NCBI RefSeq assembly: GCF_003576595.1
Contig: NZ_NQOU01000005.1
Span: 62,001 to 126,000 of the forward strand
Source: Neopusillimonas maritima
GTDB lineage: Bacteria > Pseudomonadota > Gammaproteobacteria > Burkholderiales > Burkholderiaceae_B
Reading direction: 5' to 3'
Length of the DNA: 64,000 nt
In this document: piece after piece, positions 25,722 to 33,636 of the stretch
Layout: each line of letters opens with the position of its first letter
Numbering within the stretch: position 1 is the stretch's first letter
The notes under the pieces: model-generated
Database searches by the model: none
Told to the model about the DNA's origin: nothing
Seen by the model: the letters and a program-made list of their open reading frames with translations, nothing else
Made by a program: the position numbers and the translations under genes

Positions 25722-26515
25722 TGGAAACCAGGATGCAACCCGATCAAGTTTCTATCGCAACACAAGGTTTATTGAAAGGCCGCCGGGTTTTGGTTACCGG
25801 CGGTGCCCGGGGGCTTGGCCTGGAGTTCGCCCGTCATGCAGGGCGTGCCGGCGCGGCAGTGGTGATTGCCGATATTCTGGCAAATGAATTGCATGCTGCA
25901 GCGGAAGATTTACGCGCTGAAGGCATTCAGGCACAGAGTGTGGTGTTCGACCAAAGCAGCCCGGAGTCAATCACCGATTGTGTGGTGCAGGCGGCGCAAT
26001 GGCTGGGTGGGCTCGACGGCCTGGTCAATAACGCCGCTATTACCAATTCCGGTGGTAAAGCTTTGAATGAGCTGGATATCGATGTTTGGGACAAGGTCAT
26101 GGCGGTGAATGTGCGGGGCACTTGGTTGATGAGCCGCGCTTGCTGGCCTGCGCTGAAAGCGTCGGGGCGCGGCAGTATTGTCAATCTGGCCTCAGACACT
26201 TCGTTGTGGGGTGCGCAGAACCTGCTGGCCTATGTTGCCAGCAAAGGCGCCGTTATCGCAATGAGTCGGTCGATGGCGCGCGAAATGGGTGTCGACAATA
26301 TTACGGTCAATGCCGTGGCACCCGGATTAACGCTGGTTGAAGCGACCGAATATGTCCCTAAGCATCGTCATGAGCTTTATGAAGGGCAACGGGCCATTCA
26401 GCGTCAGCAAGTCCCCGACGATGTCAGTGGTGTGGTTACTTTTCTTCTTTCTGATCTGTCACGGTTCGTGACAGGTCAAGTCATGGCCGTCAATGGCGGC
26501 TTTGTCATGCATTAA
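25721..26515 (+). CDS. Short-chain dehydrogenase/reductase with complete active site
   Basis: This is a classical SDR of about 264 residues. The cofactor motif TGGARGLG is at 26-33, NNAA at 103-106, the catalytic Ser in NLAS near 158, and YVASK with Tyr171 and Lys175. An acidic residue after strand 2 (IAD, Asp51) points to NAD. In a pathway with a Rieske oxygenase and an extradiol dioxygenase, dehydrogenation of a cis-dihydrodiol or of a side-chain alcohol is the likely job, which is inference. The ATG at 25721 overlaps the permease stop; a second in-frame ATG at 25733 with GGAA before it is nearly as good. Confidence 0.92.
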   Translation: METRMQPDQVSIATQGLLKGRRVLVTGGARGLGLEFARHAGRAGAAVVIADILANELHAAAEDLRAEGIQAQSVVFDQSSPESITDCVVQAAQWLGGLDGLVNNAAITNSGGKALNELDIDVWDKVMAVNVRGTWLMSRACWPALKASGRGSIVNLASDTSLWGAQNLLAYVASKGAVIAMSRSMAREMGVDNITVNAVAPGLTLVEATEYVPKHRHELYEGQRAIQRQQVPDDVSGVVTFLLSDLSRFVTGQVMAVNGGFVMH

Positions 26516-26532
26516 CCATAAAGGTGAGTTCT

Positions 26533-27063
26533 ATGAGCGAACAAGCAGTAAGTGAGAAACCTTCCTGGGAGCGTCCTGAAGGCGCCAGTTTCGAAGATTG
26601 GATGCAAACACGTATTGCACGTTATTCAACACGCAAATACGACTGGGACGCCTTGAAGTTCCAGGCTGATTACGACCCCAAGTATCGTCGTGCCCAAATG
26701 CGTTATGTGGGTACCGGTGGTACTGGTGTGGCGCAAGATGTGAATACCGTCCCTTCGGAAAACTTCACGTTTTCAACCATGGTTATCCCGGCCGGGCACA
26801 TTGGCCCATCTCATTTGCACACCGACGTTGAAGAAGTGTTCTTCGTTATTCGCGGCAAGATGAAGCTGGTGCTTGAGAAAGATGGTGAACGTTTTGAAAC
26901 CATTCTGACCGATCGCGACCTCGTTTCAGTTCCACCGGGCGTTTATCGTGAAGAGATCAATATCGGTGATGAAGATGCGTTGATGTGTGTGATGTTGGGC
27001 GCTAAAAAACCCATTATCCCCACCTATCCGCCCGAGCACCCTTTGTCGAAAATCAAGCGCTGA
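26533..27063 (+). CDS. Cupin-domain protein
   Basis: The 176-residue protein has one conserved cupin barrel (about 75-158) behind a 70-residue N-terminal extension rich in aromatic and charged residues. Cupin motif 1 is GHIGPSHLHTDVEEVFFVIRG, split here as GHIGPSHLH (His94, His96) and DVEE (Glu100/101). Motif 2, PPGVYREEIN, has Tyr-Arg where many metal cupins have a histidine, so the usual fourth metal ligand is missing. It could be a metal-poor isomerase or binding protein, or a dioxygenase with an altered site. AAGGTGA gives the ribosome site for the ATG at 26533; an upstream GTG at 26524 lacks one. It follows the SDR closely. Confidence 0.88.
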   Translation: MSEQAVSEKPSWERPEGASFEDWMQTRIARYSTRKYDWDALKFQADYDPKYRRAQMRYVGTGGTGVAQDVNTVPSENFTFSTMVIPAGHIGPSHLHTDVEEVFFVIRGKMKLVLEKDGERFETILTDRDLVSVPPGVYREEINIGDEDALMCVMLGAKKPIIPTYPPEHPLSKIKR

Positions 27064-27088
27064 TCTCTACAAAACAAAGGAATAACCC

Positions 27089-27943
27089 GTGACCCAGGCT
27101 TTTCCCAACAACGATACGTCGATTTCTTCCGATCCTTTTTTCACTTACGAGGTTGTGAAAACAGGGAAGGGGGATATCGGTTTGCGTCGCTGCGGCCAGG
27201 GGCCTCACACGGTTGTACTTTTGCATGGCATCAGTTCGGGCGCCGACTCCTGGCGGGAGTGCGCCCGATTATTGCAGAACGATATGCAGGTTGTCGCCTG
27301 GGATGCGCCCGGCTATGGTCATTCCACCCCCTTGGGGCAAGCTCAGCCGCAGGCGGTTGATTATGCTCACCAATTGCAATGTTTGTTAAACGAGTTGGGC
27401 GTTGATCACTGCCTGGTAGTGGGGCATTCGCTGGGTGCGCTCATGGCGTCGGGCTTGGCAAAACAACACGACCCTCGTGTTAAGCAATTTTTGTTAATCA
27501 GTCCGGCGCTGGGTTACGGTGGTACTGATAAAGCCGATCAGGTTCGAGCAGGCCGGTTTGCTGCGCTGGCCGAGAAAGGCGTGCAGGGCATTGCCCAAGC
27601 ATTGCCGAACCGACTGCTTTCGGCGTTCGCTTCAGAGGGCCATCGGCAGGCCGTGACTGCAAACGCCATGAAGCTTAATGAAGGCGGATATAGACAAGCG
27701 GTCGAGCTCCTTTGTGGCGACGATATTTATCGTTATGCCGATGATTTTCCTCAGAACACGCTTGTTTATTGCGGTGATGCCGATATTGTGACGCCACCCG
27801 AACAATCGGCTGAATTTGCCGAGCGCATGGGTTTCCCGTTTGAGCTGATTTCACAAGCGGGGCATGCCAGTTACATTGAACAGCCGCAACAGATCGCCGA
27901 TTTAATTCAGCAGGCCATGTCGAATGTTCGAGGTGTTGCGTGA
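27089..27943 (+). CDS. Alpha/beta hydrolase, candidate ring-fission product hydrolase
   Basis: This is an alpha/beta-hydrolase of 284 residues. The oxyanion segment LLHGISSGADSW starts near residue 44, the nucleophile elbow is GHSLGAL near 113, the acid is in CGDADIVTP and the histidine in GHASYIEQP near 264. Size and layout fit the MhpC/BphD-type C-C hydrolases that act after extradiol cleavage, and also simple esterases. The presence of an extradiol dioxygenase in the same unit favours the former (inference). It starts with GTG preceded by AAGGA. Its stop overlaps the GTG of the next IclR gene. Confidence 0.88.
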   Translation: MTQAFPNNDTSISSDPFFTYEVVKTGKGDIGLRRCGQGPHTVVLLHGISSGADSWRECARLLQNDMQVVAWDAPGYGHSTPLGQAQPQAVDYAHQLQCLLNELGVDHCLVVGHSLGALMASGLAKQHDPRVKQFLLISPALGYGGTDKADQVRAGRFAALAEKGVQGIAQALPNRLLSAFASEGHRQAVTANAMKLNEGGYRQAVELLCGDDIYRYADDFPQNTLVYCGDADIVTPPEQSAEFAERMGFPFELISQAGHASYIEQPQQIADLIQQAMSNVRGVA

Positions 27944-28749
27944 ACATGAATGAATTCGGCCGCCTTGAGGCGGCTCAGCGTTATACGGTCCCGGGGTTGG
28001 AGCGTGGTTTGCGTATTCTGACCGCTTTTACACGCCGGGAGCCGGTGTTGTCGGCGCCGGAGCTTGCCCGTCGCTTGTCCATTCCCCGCTCTACTGTGTT
28101 TCGTTTGCTATCGACGCTGGAGCAGTTGGGTCTGGTTGAGCGCGACGAAAGCGGGCGTGATTATCGTTTGGGTACCGGCGCGCTTCGTTTGGGGTTCGAA
28201 TGCCTGGCCTCGAAAGAGCTTACTGAACTGGGGCGTCCGATTCTTGAACGCTTGCGCGATATCACCGGTTGTTCATGCAATCTGGTGGTGCGCGACGGTC
28301 GTTCCGTGGTGTATGTTGCCCGGGCGGTGGTGCAAACCCCCTATGCAAATACGGTTCACCTGGGAACCCGTTTACCCGCACACGCCACCTTGTTCGGCCG
28401 TGTTTTATTGCGTGACCTCTCGTTCGAAAAACTGCAGCAGCTTTATCCCGAAGAGCAGTTGCAGGCGGCCACACCGAAAACACCAGCAACGGTTGCGCAA
28501 CTGTATCGCCTGATTCAAACCGATCGGGCACACGACTACGTGTTTGATCAAGGCTATTTTGAACCGAATATTTCCACCCTGGCTGTACCCGTTTTCGGGC
28601 AGGCGGGGAAAGTGGTTGCCGCTTTAGGCATCACGGTTTCCGGGAATAAACATACTCCTGAAAACATCACTGAATTAGCGCGCAGCGCGTGTGAGGCGGC
28701 CGACGACTTGTCGGGCCTGCTCGATCACGTGGCCGCATCCCGTCATTAA
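27940..28749 (+). CDS. IclR-family transcriptional regulator (third of three)
   Basis: It has an IclR HTH domain (about 15-80; LSIPRSTVFRLLSTLEQLGLVER) and an effector domain with HLGTRLPAHATLFGRVLL. It is a close paralogue of the IclR at 19.8 kb, sharing long stretches across both domains, so the two may bind related sites or effectors. The GTG overlaps the hydrolase stop and has GAGG six bases upstream; an ATG two codons later (27946) is possible. A regulator in mid-operon like this usually controls its own unit. Confidence 0.92.
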   Translation: MNMNEFGRLEAAQRYTVPGLERGLRILTAFTRREPVLSAPELARRLSIPRSTVFRLLSTLEQLGLVERDESGRDYRLGTGALRLGFECLASKELTELGRPILERLRDITGCSCNLVVRDGRSVVYVARAVVQTPYANTVHLGTRLPAHATLFGRVLLRDLSFEKLQQLYPEEQLQAATPKTPATVAQLYRLIQTDRAHDYVFDQGYFEPNISTLAVPVFGQAGKVVAALGITVSGNKHTPENITELARSACEAADDLSGLLDHVAASRH

Positions 28750-28781
28750 GCGTGTAAAAGTTTAAGAATGAAGAGGTATCA

Positions 28782-29573
28782 ATGATTAACCTGGAAGGAA
28801 AAGTGGCGGTGGTTACCGGCGGCAGTTCCGGTATTGGTCTGGCAACAGTAAAGCTGTTGCTCGAGCAAGGCGCCCACGTTGCCTTTTGCGGGCGCAGTGC
28901 TGAACGTCTTGAGTCGGTTGCCGCTCAATTGCGTAAAGATTTTCCGCAGAGCCGTTTCTTGACACAAATATGCGATGTTTTGAATCCGGACGATGTTCAC
29001 GCGTTTGCGCAGGCTGTACGCGATCAATTGGGCAAGCCCGCGATGTTGATCAACAACGCCGGGCAAGGGCGTTTGTCTACGTTTGCCGATACGGATGATC
29101 AGGCCTGGGAACAAGAGTTGCGTTTGAAGTTCTTCTCGGTGATTCATCCAACGCGTACGTTTCTGCCCGATCTGGAAACGCAGGACGAGGCCGCTGTTGT
29201 GTGCGTGAACTCATTGCTGGCGGCACAGCCTGAGCCACATATGGTCGCAACCTCGGCCGCGCGCGCCGGGGTAATGAACCTGGTTCGATCATTGGCTACG
29301 GAGTTTGCGCCCAAAGGTATTCGTGTGAACGGTATCTTGCTGGGCCTGGTTGATTCCGGCCAATGGCGCCGCCGCTTTGAGGCGCGCGAAGATAAAAGCC
29401 AGACTTGGGAGCAATGGTCTCTTGAGCTGGCACAACGTAAACATATTCAATTAGGGCGATTAGGGCGGCCTGAAGAAGCCGCCCGCGCCATTGTTTTTCT
29501 TGCGACGCCGTTGTCCTCTTACACAACAGGCTCACATATCGACGTTTCCGGAGGAGTGTCCCGCCATGCATAA
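28782..29573 (+). CDS. SDR-fold protein without the Tyr-Lys catalytic pair
   Basis: The 263-residue protein has a clear SDR Rossmann fold: TGGSSGIG at 12-19, NNAG at 91-94, and the C-terminal GSHIDVSGG. At the active site, however, the usual YxxxK reads TSAAR, so Tyr is Thr157 and Lys is Arg161, while Ser144 (VNS) remains. It cannot work by the standard SDR mechanism. I recall related proteins with the same TSAARAG motif near similar genes, so this seems a conserved variant and not a mutation. It may bind cofactor or be a lyase/isomerase or scaffold. AGAGG precedes the ATG. The end overlaps the ThDP enzyme gene by eight bases. Confidence 0.88.
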   Translation: MINLEGKVAVVTGGSSGIGLATVKLLLEQGAHVAFCGRSAERLESVAAQLRKDFPQSRFLTQICDVLNPDDVHAFAQAVRDQLGKPAMLINNAGQGRLSTFADTDDQAWEQELRLKFFSVIHPTRTFLPDLETQDEAAVVCVNSLLAAQPEPHMVATSAARAGVMNLVRSLATEFAPKGIRVNGILLGLVDSGQWRRRFEAREDKSQTWEQWSLELAQRKHIQLGRLGRPEEAARAIVFLATPLSSYTTGSHIDVSGGVSRHA

Positions 29574-31251
29574 AAAGAATGTTGAAGTAACTGTCGGCTC
29601 GGCGATAGCCGCCTTTCTTGAGGAATGCGGGGTGAAAACGGCATTCGGCGTCATCTCCATTCACAATATGCCCATTCTCGACGCATTCGGCGAGCGCGGT
29701 GTTGTGCGATTTGTTCCCGCACGCGGCGAGGCCGGTGGAACCAATATGGCCGATTCGTATGCTCGTACCACAGGTGAGTTGGGCGTTTGCCTGACCAGCA
29801 CAGGTACGGCTGCCGGCAATGCGGCGGGTGCCATGGTGGAAGCCTTAACGGCGGGGACCCCGATGTTGCATATTACGGGTCAAATCGAGAGCCAGTATCT
29901 AGACCAAGGCCTTTCGTATATTCACGAGGCACCCGATCAACTAACCATGCTAGAGGCCGTGTCCAAAGCCGCTTTCCGGGTGCGCAGCGCGGAAACGGCG
30001 CTCAGTACCATCAAGCACGCAGTACAAATTGCCATGACGGCACCAACCGGCCCGGTAAGCGTCGAAATTCCCATCGATATTCAAGGTGCGCTCATTAGTA
30101 TGCCCACCGACCTTCGCCCTCTGGAGGTGCCGGTTTATCAACCCTCGGAAGCCTCGTTGGATCGTTTGGCCGAGCGTTTGTTGCAGGCCAAGCGTCCCTT
30201 GTTGTGGCTGGGTGGCGGCGCGCGTCATGCCGGCCAGGCAGTTCAGCGTCTGATGAAGATGGGTTTTTGTGTGGTGACCAGTACACAGGGGCGCGGTATT
30301 GTTCCCGAAAATGATCCGCAATCGCTGGGGGCCTTTAATTTGCATAAGCCGATTGAGGCGTTTTATCAAACCTGCGACGCCATGGTGGTGGTCGGTTCAC
30401 GCTTGCGTGGTAATGAAACACTGAAGTATCAGTTGAAACTGCCACGCCCGTTGTATCGCGTTGATGCCGATCCCGGCAGTGAAGGGCGTTGCTACGAAAC
30501 CGACGCCTTCGTACATGGCGATTCGCGTTTGGTGCTGGAAGGCCTGGCCGATCGTCTGGAAGGAAAAATGCGCGTTGACGCCCAGTTCCAAAGCGATTTA
30601 CAAGCGGCCAAAAGCGCTGCCGTGGCCAGTTTGGTTGATGGTTTGGGGCCGTATTCCACGTTGGTCGAGGCATTGCAAGCCGCCGTCGGCCAGAACTTCA
30701 ATTGGGTACGCGACGTTACGGTGTCCAACAGTACATGGGGCAACCGTTATTTGTATTTGTTCGACCCCAAAGCGGGTGTACATGCCTTAGGTGGGGGCAT
30801 TGGCCAGGGTTTGGCCATGGGCATTGGCGCGGCAATTGGTTCGGCGCAAGCTCACACGGGCAAGAAAACGTATTGTCTGGCCGGCGACGGCGGTTTCATT
30901 CTGAATTTGGGTGAATTGGCCACGGCTGTGCAAGAGAAAGCCAATATGGTCATTATTCTGATGAACGATAAAGGCTATGGCGTAATCAAGAACATTCAAG
31001 ATGCGCAATATGGCGGGCGGCGCCATTATGTCGATCTGCATACCCCCGATTATGCTGGACTGTGTGAGTCGCTTAGCATTCCGCATGCCCGGGTCAGCAA
31101 TCTGGAGAGCATTGGCGAGGTGTTGCAAACGGCTATTGCAACAGAAGGCCCGTTTATGGTGGAGATCGACATGCTGTCCATCGGTCAATTCAAGACGGCA
31201 TTTGCGGGGCCTCCGGTGAACCAGCCGGAACCGATGACAATGAATTCGTAA
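29566..31251 (+). CDS. Thiamine-diphosphate-dependent enzyme, acetolactate synthase/benzoylformate decarboxylase-like
   Basis: This 561-residue ThDP enzyme shows the three-domain build of the acetolactate synthase and 2-oxoacid decarboxylase family. The cofactor-activating glutamate is Glu55 in ARGEAGGTN. The central domain spans about 190-335. The ThDP/magnesium motif is GDGG at 440-443, closing with MNDKGYG near 466-472. Decarboxylation of a 2-oxo acid to an aldehyde (then used by the ALDH) or a carboligation are both possible. The residues that would separate them cannot be judged by eye. The ATG at 29566 has GGAGGAG upstream, and it overlaps the SDR stop. Confidence 0.9.
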   Translation: MHKKNVEVTVGSAIAAFLEECGVKTAFGVISIHNMPILDAFGERGVVRFVPARGEAGGTNMADSYARTTGELGVCLTSTGTAAGNAAGAMVEALTAGTPMLHITGQIESQYLDQGLSYIHEAPDQLTMLEAVSKAAFRVRSAETALSTIKHAVQIAMTAPTGPVSVEIPIDIQGALISMPTDLRPLEVPVYQPSEASLDRLAERLLQAKRPLLWLGGGARHAGQAVQRLMKMGFCVVTSTQGRGIVPENDPQSLGAFNLHKPIEAFYQTCDAMVVVGSRLRGNETLKYQLKLPRPLYRVDADPGSEGRCYETDAFVHGDSRLVLEGLADRLEGKMRVDAQFQSDLQAAKSAAVASLVDGLGPYSTLVEALQAAVGQNFNWVRDVTVSNSTWGNRYLYLFDPKAGVHALGGGIGQGLAMGIGAAIGSAQAHTGKKTYCLAGDGGFILNLGELATAVQEKANMVIILMNDKGYGVIKNIQDAQYGGRRHYVDLHTPDYAGLCESLSIPHARVSNLESIGEVLQTAIATEGPFMVEIDMLSIGQFKTAFAGPPVNQPEPMTMNS

Positions 31252-31264
31252 TCGAAGGTAGAAA

Positions 31265-32080
31265 ATGACAGTAGAACGTATCGCTTTGGTTGGTTTCGGT
31301 GCTATTGGTCGTGCCGTGTTCGATTTGATTGCAGACGACAACCGTTTGGAAATTGACCAAATCGTGGTGCCCGCCGAGTTGGTTCAGCCGATAAAAGAGG
31401 AATTGGCGCAACGCCCCAATGCCGCCTTGTTGACCGTATCCGATCATGTTTCCTATGACGACCGCCCTGATCTCATCGTTGAGTGTGCCGGTCATAGCGC
31501 CATTGAAACGCACGTGCTGCCGGGCCTGAAGGCTGGGATTCCTTGCATGGTGGTCTCTATCGGCGCGTTATCGGAACCGGGTTTGCCCGAACAACTGGAA
31601 GCCGCCGCGCAGGCCGGCAATACGCAGGTGCATTTGCTGTCGGGCGCCATTGGCGGTATTGATGCTCTGGCGGCGGCACGCGTGGCCGGGCTGGATGAAG
31701 TCACTTATGTTGGCCGCAAGCCGCCTTTGGGTTGGTTGGGCACACCTGCCGAAGAAAAGCTTGATTTGCATAACCTGAAAGAGAAAGAGATTTTCTTTGA
31801 AGGGTCCGCCCGCGACGCGGCGCGCTTGTTTCCCAAGAACGCGAACGTGGCGGCTACTTTGTCATTAGCCGGAATCGGACTGGATAAAACCAAGGTGAAG
31901 CTGTATGCGGATCCAACCGTGTCGGAAAATATTCACTATTACGAAGCACAAGGTGCATTCGGCTTTATGGGTGTCACCTTGAAAGGCAAACCGTTGGCAA
32001 GCAACCCGAAAACCTCTGCGTTAACGGTGTATAGCGTGGTGCGTGCCCTTAAAAACCGTGTTCAATCTGTGGCGATTTGA
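31265..32080 (+). CDS. L-aspartate dehydrogenase-like protein
   Basis: The protein of 271 residues matches the NadX/aspartate dehydrogenase family. It has an N-terminal NAD(P) motif VGFGAIGRAV (9-18), the LLSGAIGGIDAL segment (about 124-135), ANVAATLSLAG (193-203), the catalytic-type His224 in ENIHYYEAQGAFG, and the C-terminal NPKTSALTV. The family oxidises L-aspartate to iminoaspartate or aminates oxaloacetate. In NAD synthesis it replaces NadB, but no nadA or nadC is present here. Among aromatic catabolism genes it may act on another imine or oxo acid. It sits 13 bases after the ThDP gene. Confidence 0.88.
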   Translation: MTVERIALVGFGAIGRAVFDLIADDNRLEIDQIVVPAELVQPIKEELAQRPNAALLTVSDHVSYDDRPDLIVECAGHSAIETHVLPGLKAGIPCMVVSIGALSEPGLPEQLEAAAQAGNTQVHLLSGAIGGIDALAAARVAGLDEVTYVGRKPPLGWLGTPAEEKLDLHNLKEKEIFFEGSARDAARLFPKNANVAATLSLAGIGLDKTKVKLYADPTVSENIHYYEAQGAFGFMGVTLKGKPLASNPKTSALTVYSVVRALKNRVQSVAI

Positions 32081-32148
32081 AACGTTTCAGCGCAAAGCTC
32101 AATGGCATGGATAAATTGAGTGCGCACGAATGGATGAAAGGATAAGTA

Positions 32149-33624
32149 ATGAGCAAAGAATTACTGCCAATTTGCATTGCCGGAAAATGGCGATTGGGGC
32201 AGGGGCCCGAGTACACCACGTACTATCCGGCTACCGGCGAAGCCGTGGCGTCATTGAATGCGGCCGGCCCCGACGACGTGGAAGAGGCCATTCAAGGCGC
32301 GCAGACAGCGTTTGAGCAAAGTGGCTGGCCGCAACGAAAGCCGCACGAGCGTGCCGCGGTGCTGTATCGCATTGCCGAGCGAATTCGCGCTGAAGCGGAA
32401 GACCTCGCGCAACTGCAACGTTTGGATAACGGCAAACCCATTAGTGAAACGCGGGCACTGGTGGCGAGTGCGGCCGGTACGTTCCAGTTCTTTGCTTCGG
32501 CTTGCGAAACCCTGGAAGAAACCTTAACGCCGTCGCGCGGCGACTACTTAACTTTAAGCGTTTACGAGCCCATGGGCGTGGTGGCGGCCATTACGCCCTG
32601 GAACTCACCCATTGCCAGCGAAGCGCAGAAAATTGCTCCTGCATTGGCCGGGGGCAATGCCGTGGTTGTTAAGCCCGCTGAAATCACGCCTTTACTGGCG
32701 TTGGAACTGGCGCGTATCTGCGAAGAAGCTGGCTTACCTAAAGGTTTGATCAGCGTACTGCCCGGTAAAGGCTCGGTGATTGGTGATCTTATCACCCGTC
32801 ATCCGTTGGTACGCCGCGTTTCCTTCACCGGCGGTACCTCGGTAGGGCGTCATATCGCCGGTATTGCGGCTGATAAATTCATGCCGGCCTCGCTGGAGTT
32901 AGGGGGCAAATCGCCCACCATGGTGCTGGAAGACGCCGACCTGGACCACGCCGTTTCCGGTGTGTTGTACGGCATTTTCAGTTCTTCAGGTGAGTCGTGC
33001 ATTGCCGGTTCGCGCCTTTTTGTGGCCGAGTCGCTATACGACACGTTTATGGAGCGTCTGGTAAAGGGGGCTGAACAATTACGCGTGGGCGACCCTTCCA
33101 GTGAGCAAACACAAATGGGCCCGCTTATCAGCGAAAGCCATCGTGCCTCTATCGAGCGCTATGTTCAAAAAGGTCTGGATGAAGGCGGTCGCTTGTTAAC
33201 GGGCGGCAAACGCCCTGAGGGTGATCTGTACGACAAAGGCAGTTACTACCTGCCCACCATTATCGATGGGCTGAATAATTCAGCCACCATTTGTCAGGAA
33301 GAGATTTTCGGGCCGGTATTGGTGGCGATGCCGTTCAAGAATATGGAAGACCTGATCGAGCAGGCCAATGACAGCGTGTATGCTTTGGCTGCCGGCATCT
33401 GGACCAAAGATTACAAAAAAGCCTGGAATCTGGCCCGTGCGGTAAAAGCCGGTAATGTATGGATTAACACCTACAAACTGTTTTCCATTGCTACGCCCTT
33501 TGGCGGCTGGCGCGACAGCGGCCTGGGCCGCGAAAAAGGGCGCCAGGGTATTCTTCAGTACATGGAACAGAAAAGCATTTACCTTGGCATGAATGAAAAC
33601 CCCATGCCCTGGGCCGGCTTGTAA
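32149..33624 (+). CDS. Aldehyde dehydrogenase (NAD(P)+)
   Basis: This is a 491-residue aldehyde dehydrogenase of the ALDH superfamily. It has the TPWNSP motif with Asn152, the general base Glu250 in LELGGKSP, the catalytic Cys284 in GESCIAGSR, and the PFGGWRDSGLGRE C-terminal motif. It probably oxidises the aldehyde made by the ThDP enzyme, or a muconic semialdehyde from ring cleavage, to the acid. Both are seen in aromatic pathways. AAAGGATAA before the ATG gives a good ribosome site. It stands 68 bases after the aspartate-dehydrogenase-like gene, with the extradiol dioxygenase 12 bases behind. Confidence 0.94.
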   Translation: MSKELLPICIAGKWRLGQGPEYTTYYPATGEAVASLNAAGPDDVEEAIQGAQTAFEQSGWPQRKPHERAAVLYRIAERIRAEAEDLAQLQRLDNGKPISETRALVASAAGTFQFFASACETLEETLTPSRGDYLTLSVYEPMGVVAAITPWNSPIASEAQKIAPALAGGNAVVVKPAEITPLLALELARICEEAGLPKGLISVLPGKGSVIGDLITRHPLVRRVSFTGGTSVGRHIAGIAADKFMPASLELGGKSPTMVLEDADLDHAVSGVLYGIFSSSGESCIAGSRLFVAESLYDTFMERLVKGAEQLRVGDPSSEQTQMGPLISESHRASIERYVQKGLDEGGRLLTGGKRPEGDLYDKGSYYLPTIIDGLNNSATICQEEIFGPVLVAMPFKNMEDLIEQANDSVYALAAGIWTKDYKKAWNLARAVKAGNVWINTYKLFSIATPFGGWRDSGLGREKGRQGILQYMEQKSIYLGMNENPMPWAGL

Positions 33625-33636
33625 GCGAAAGGAGTC

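Noticed and set aside
31265-32080. Naming the gene nadX (NAD synthesis)
   Set aside because: The family fits, but no nadA or nadC lies nearby and the operon is catabolic.
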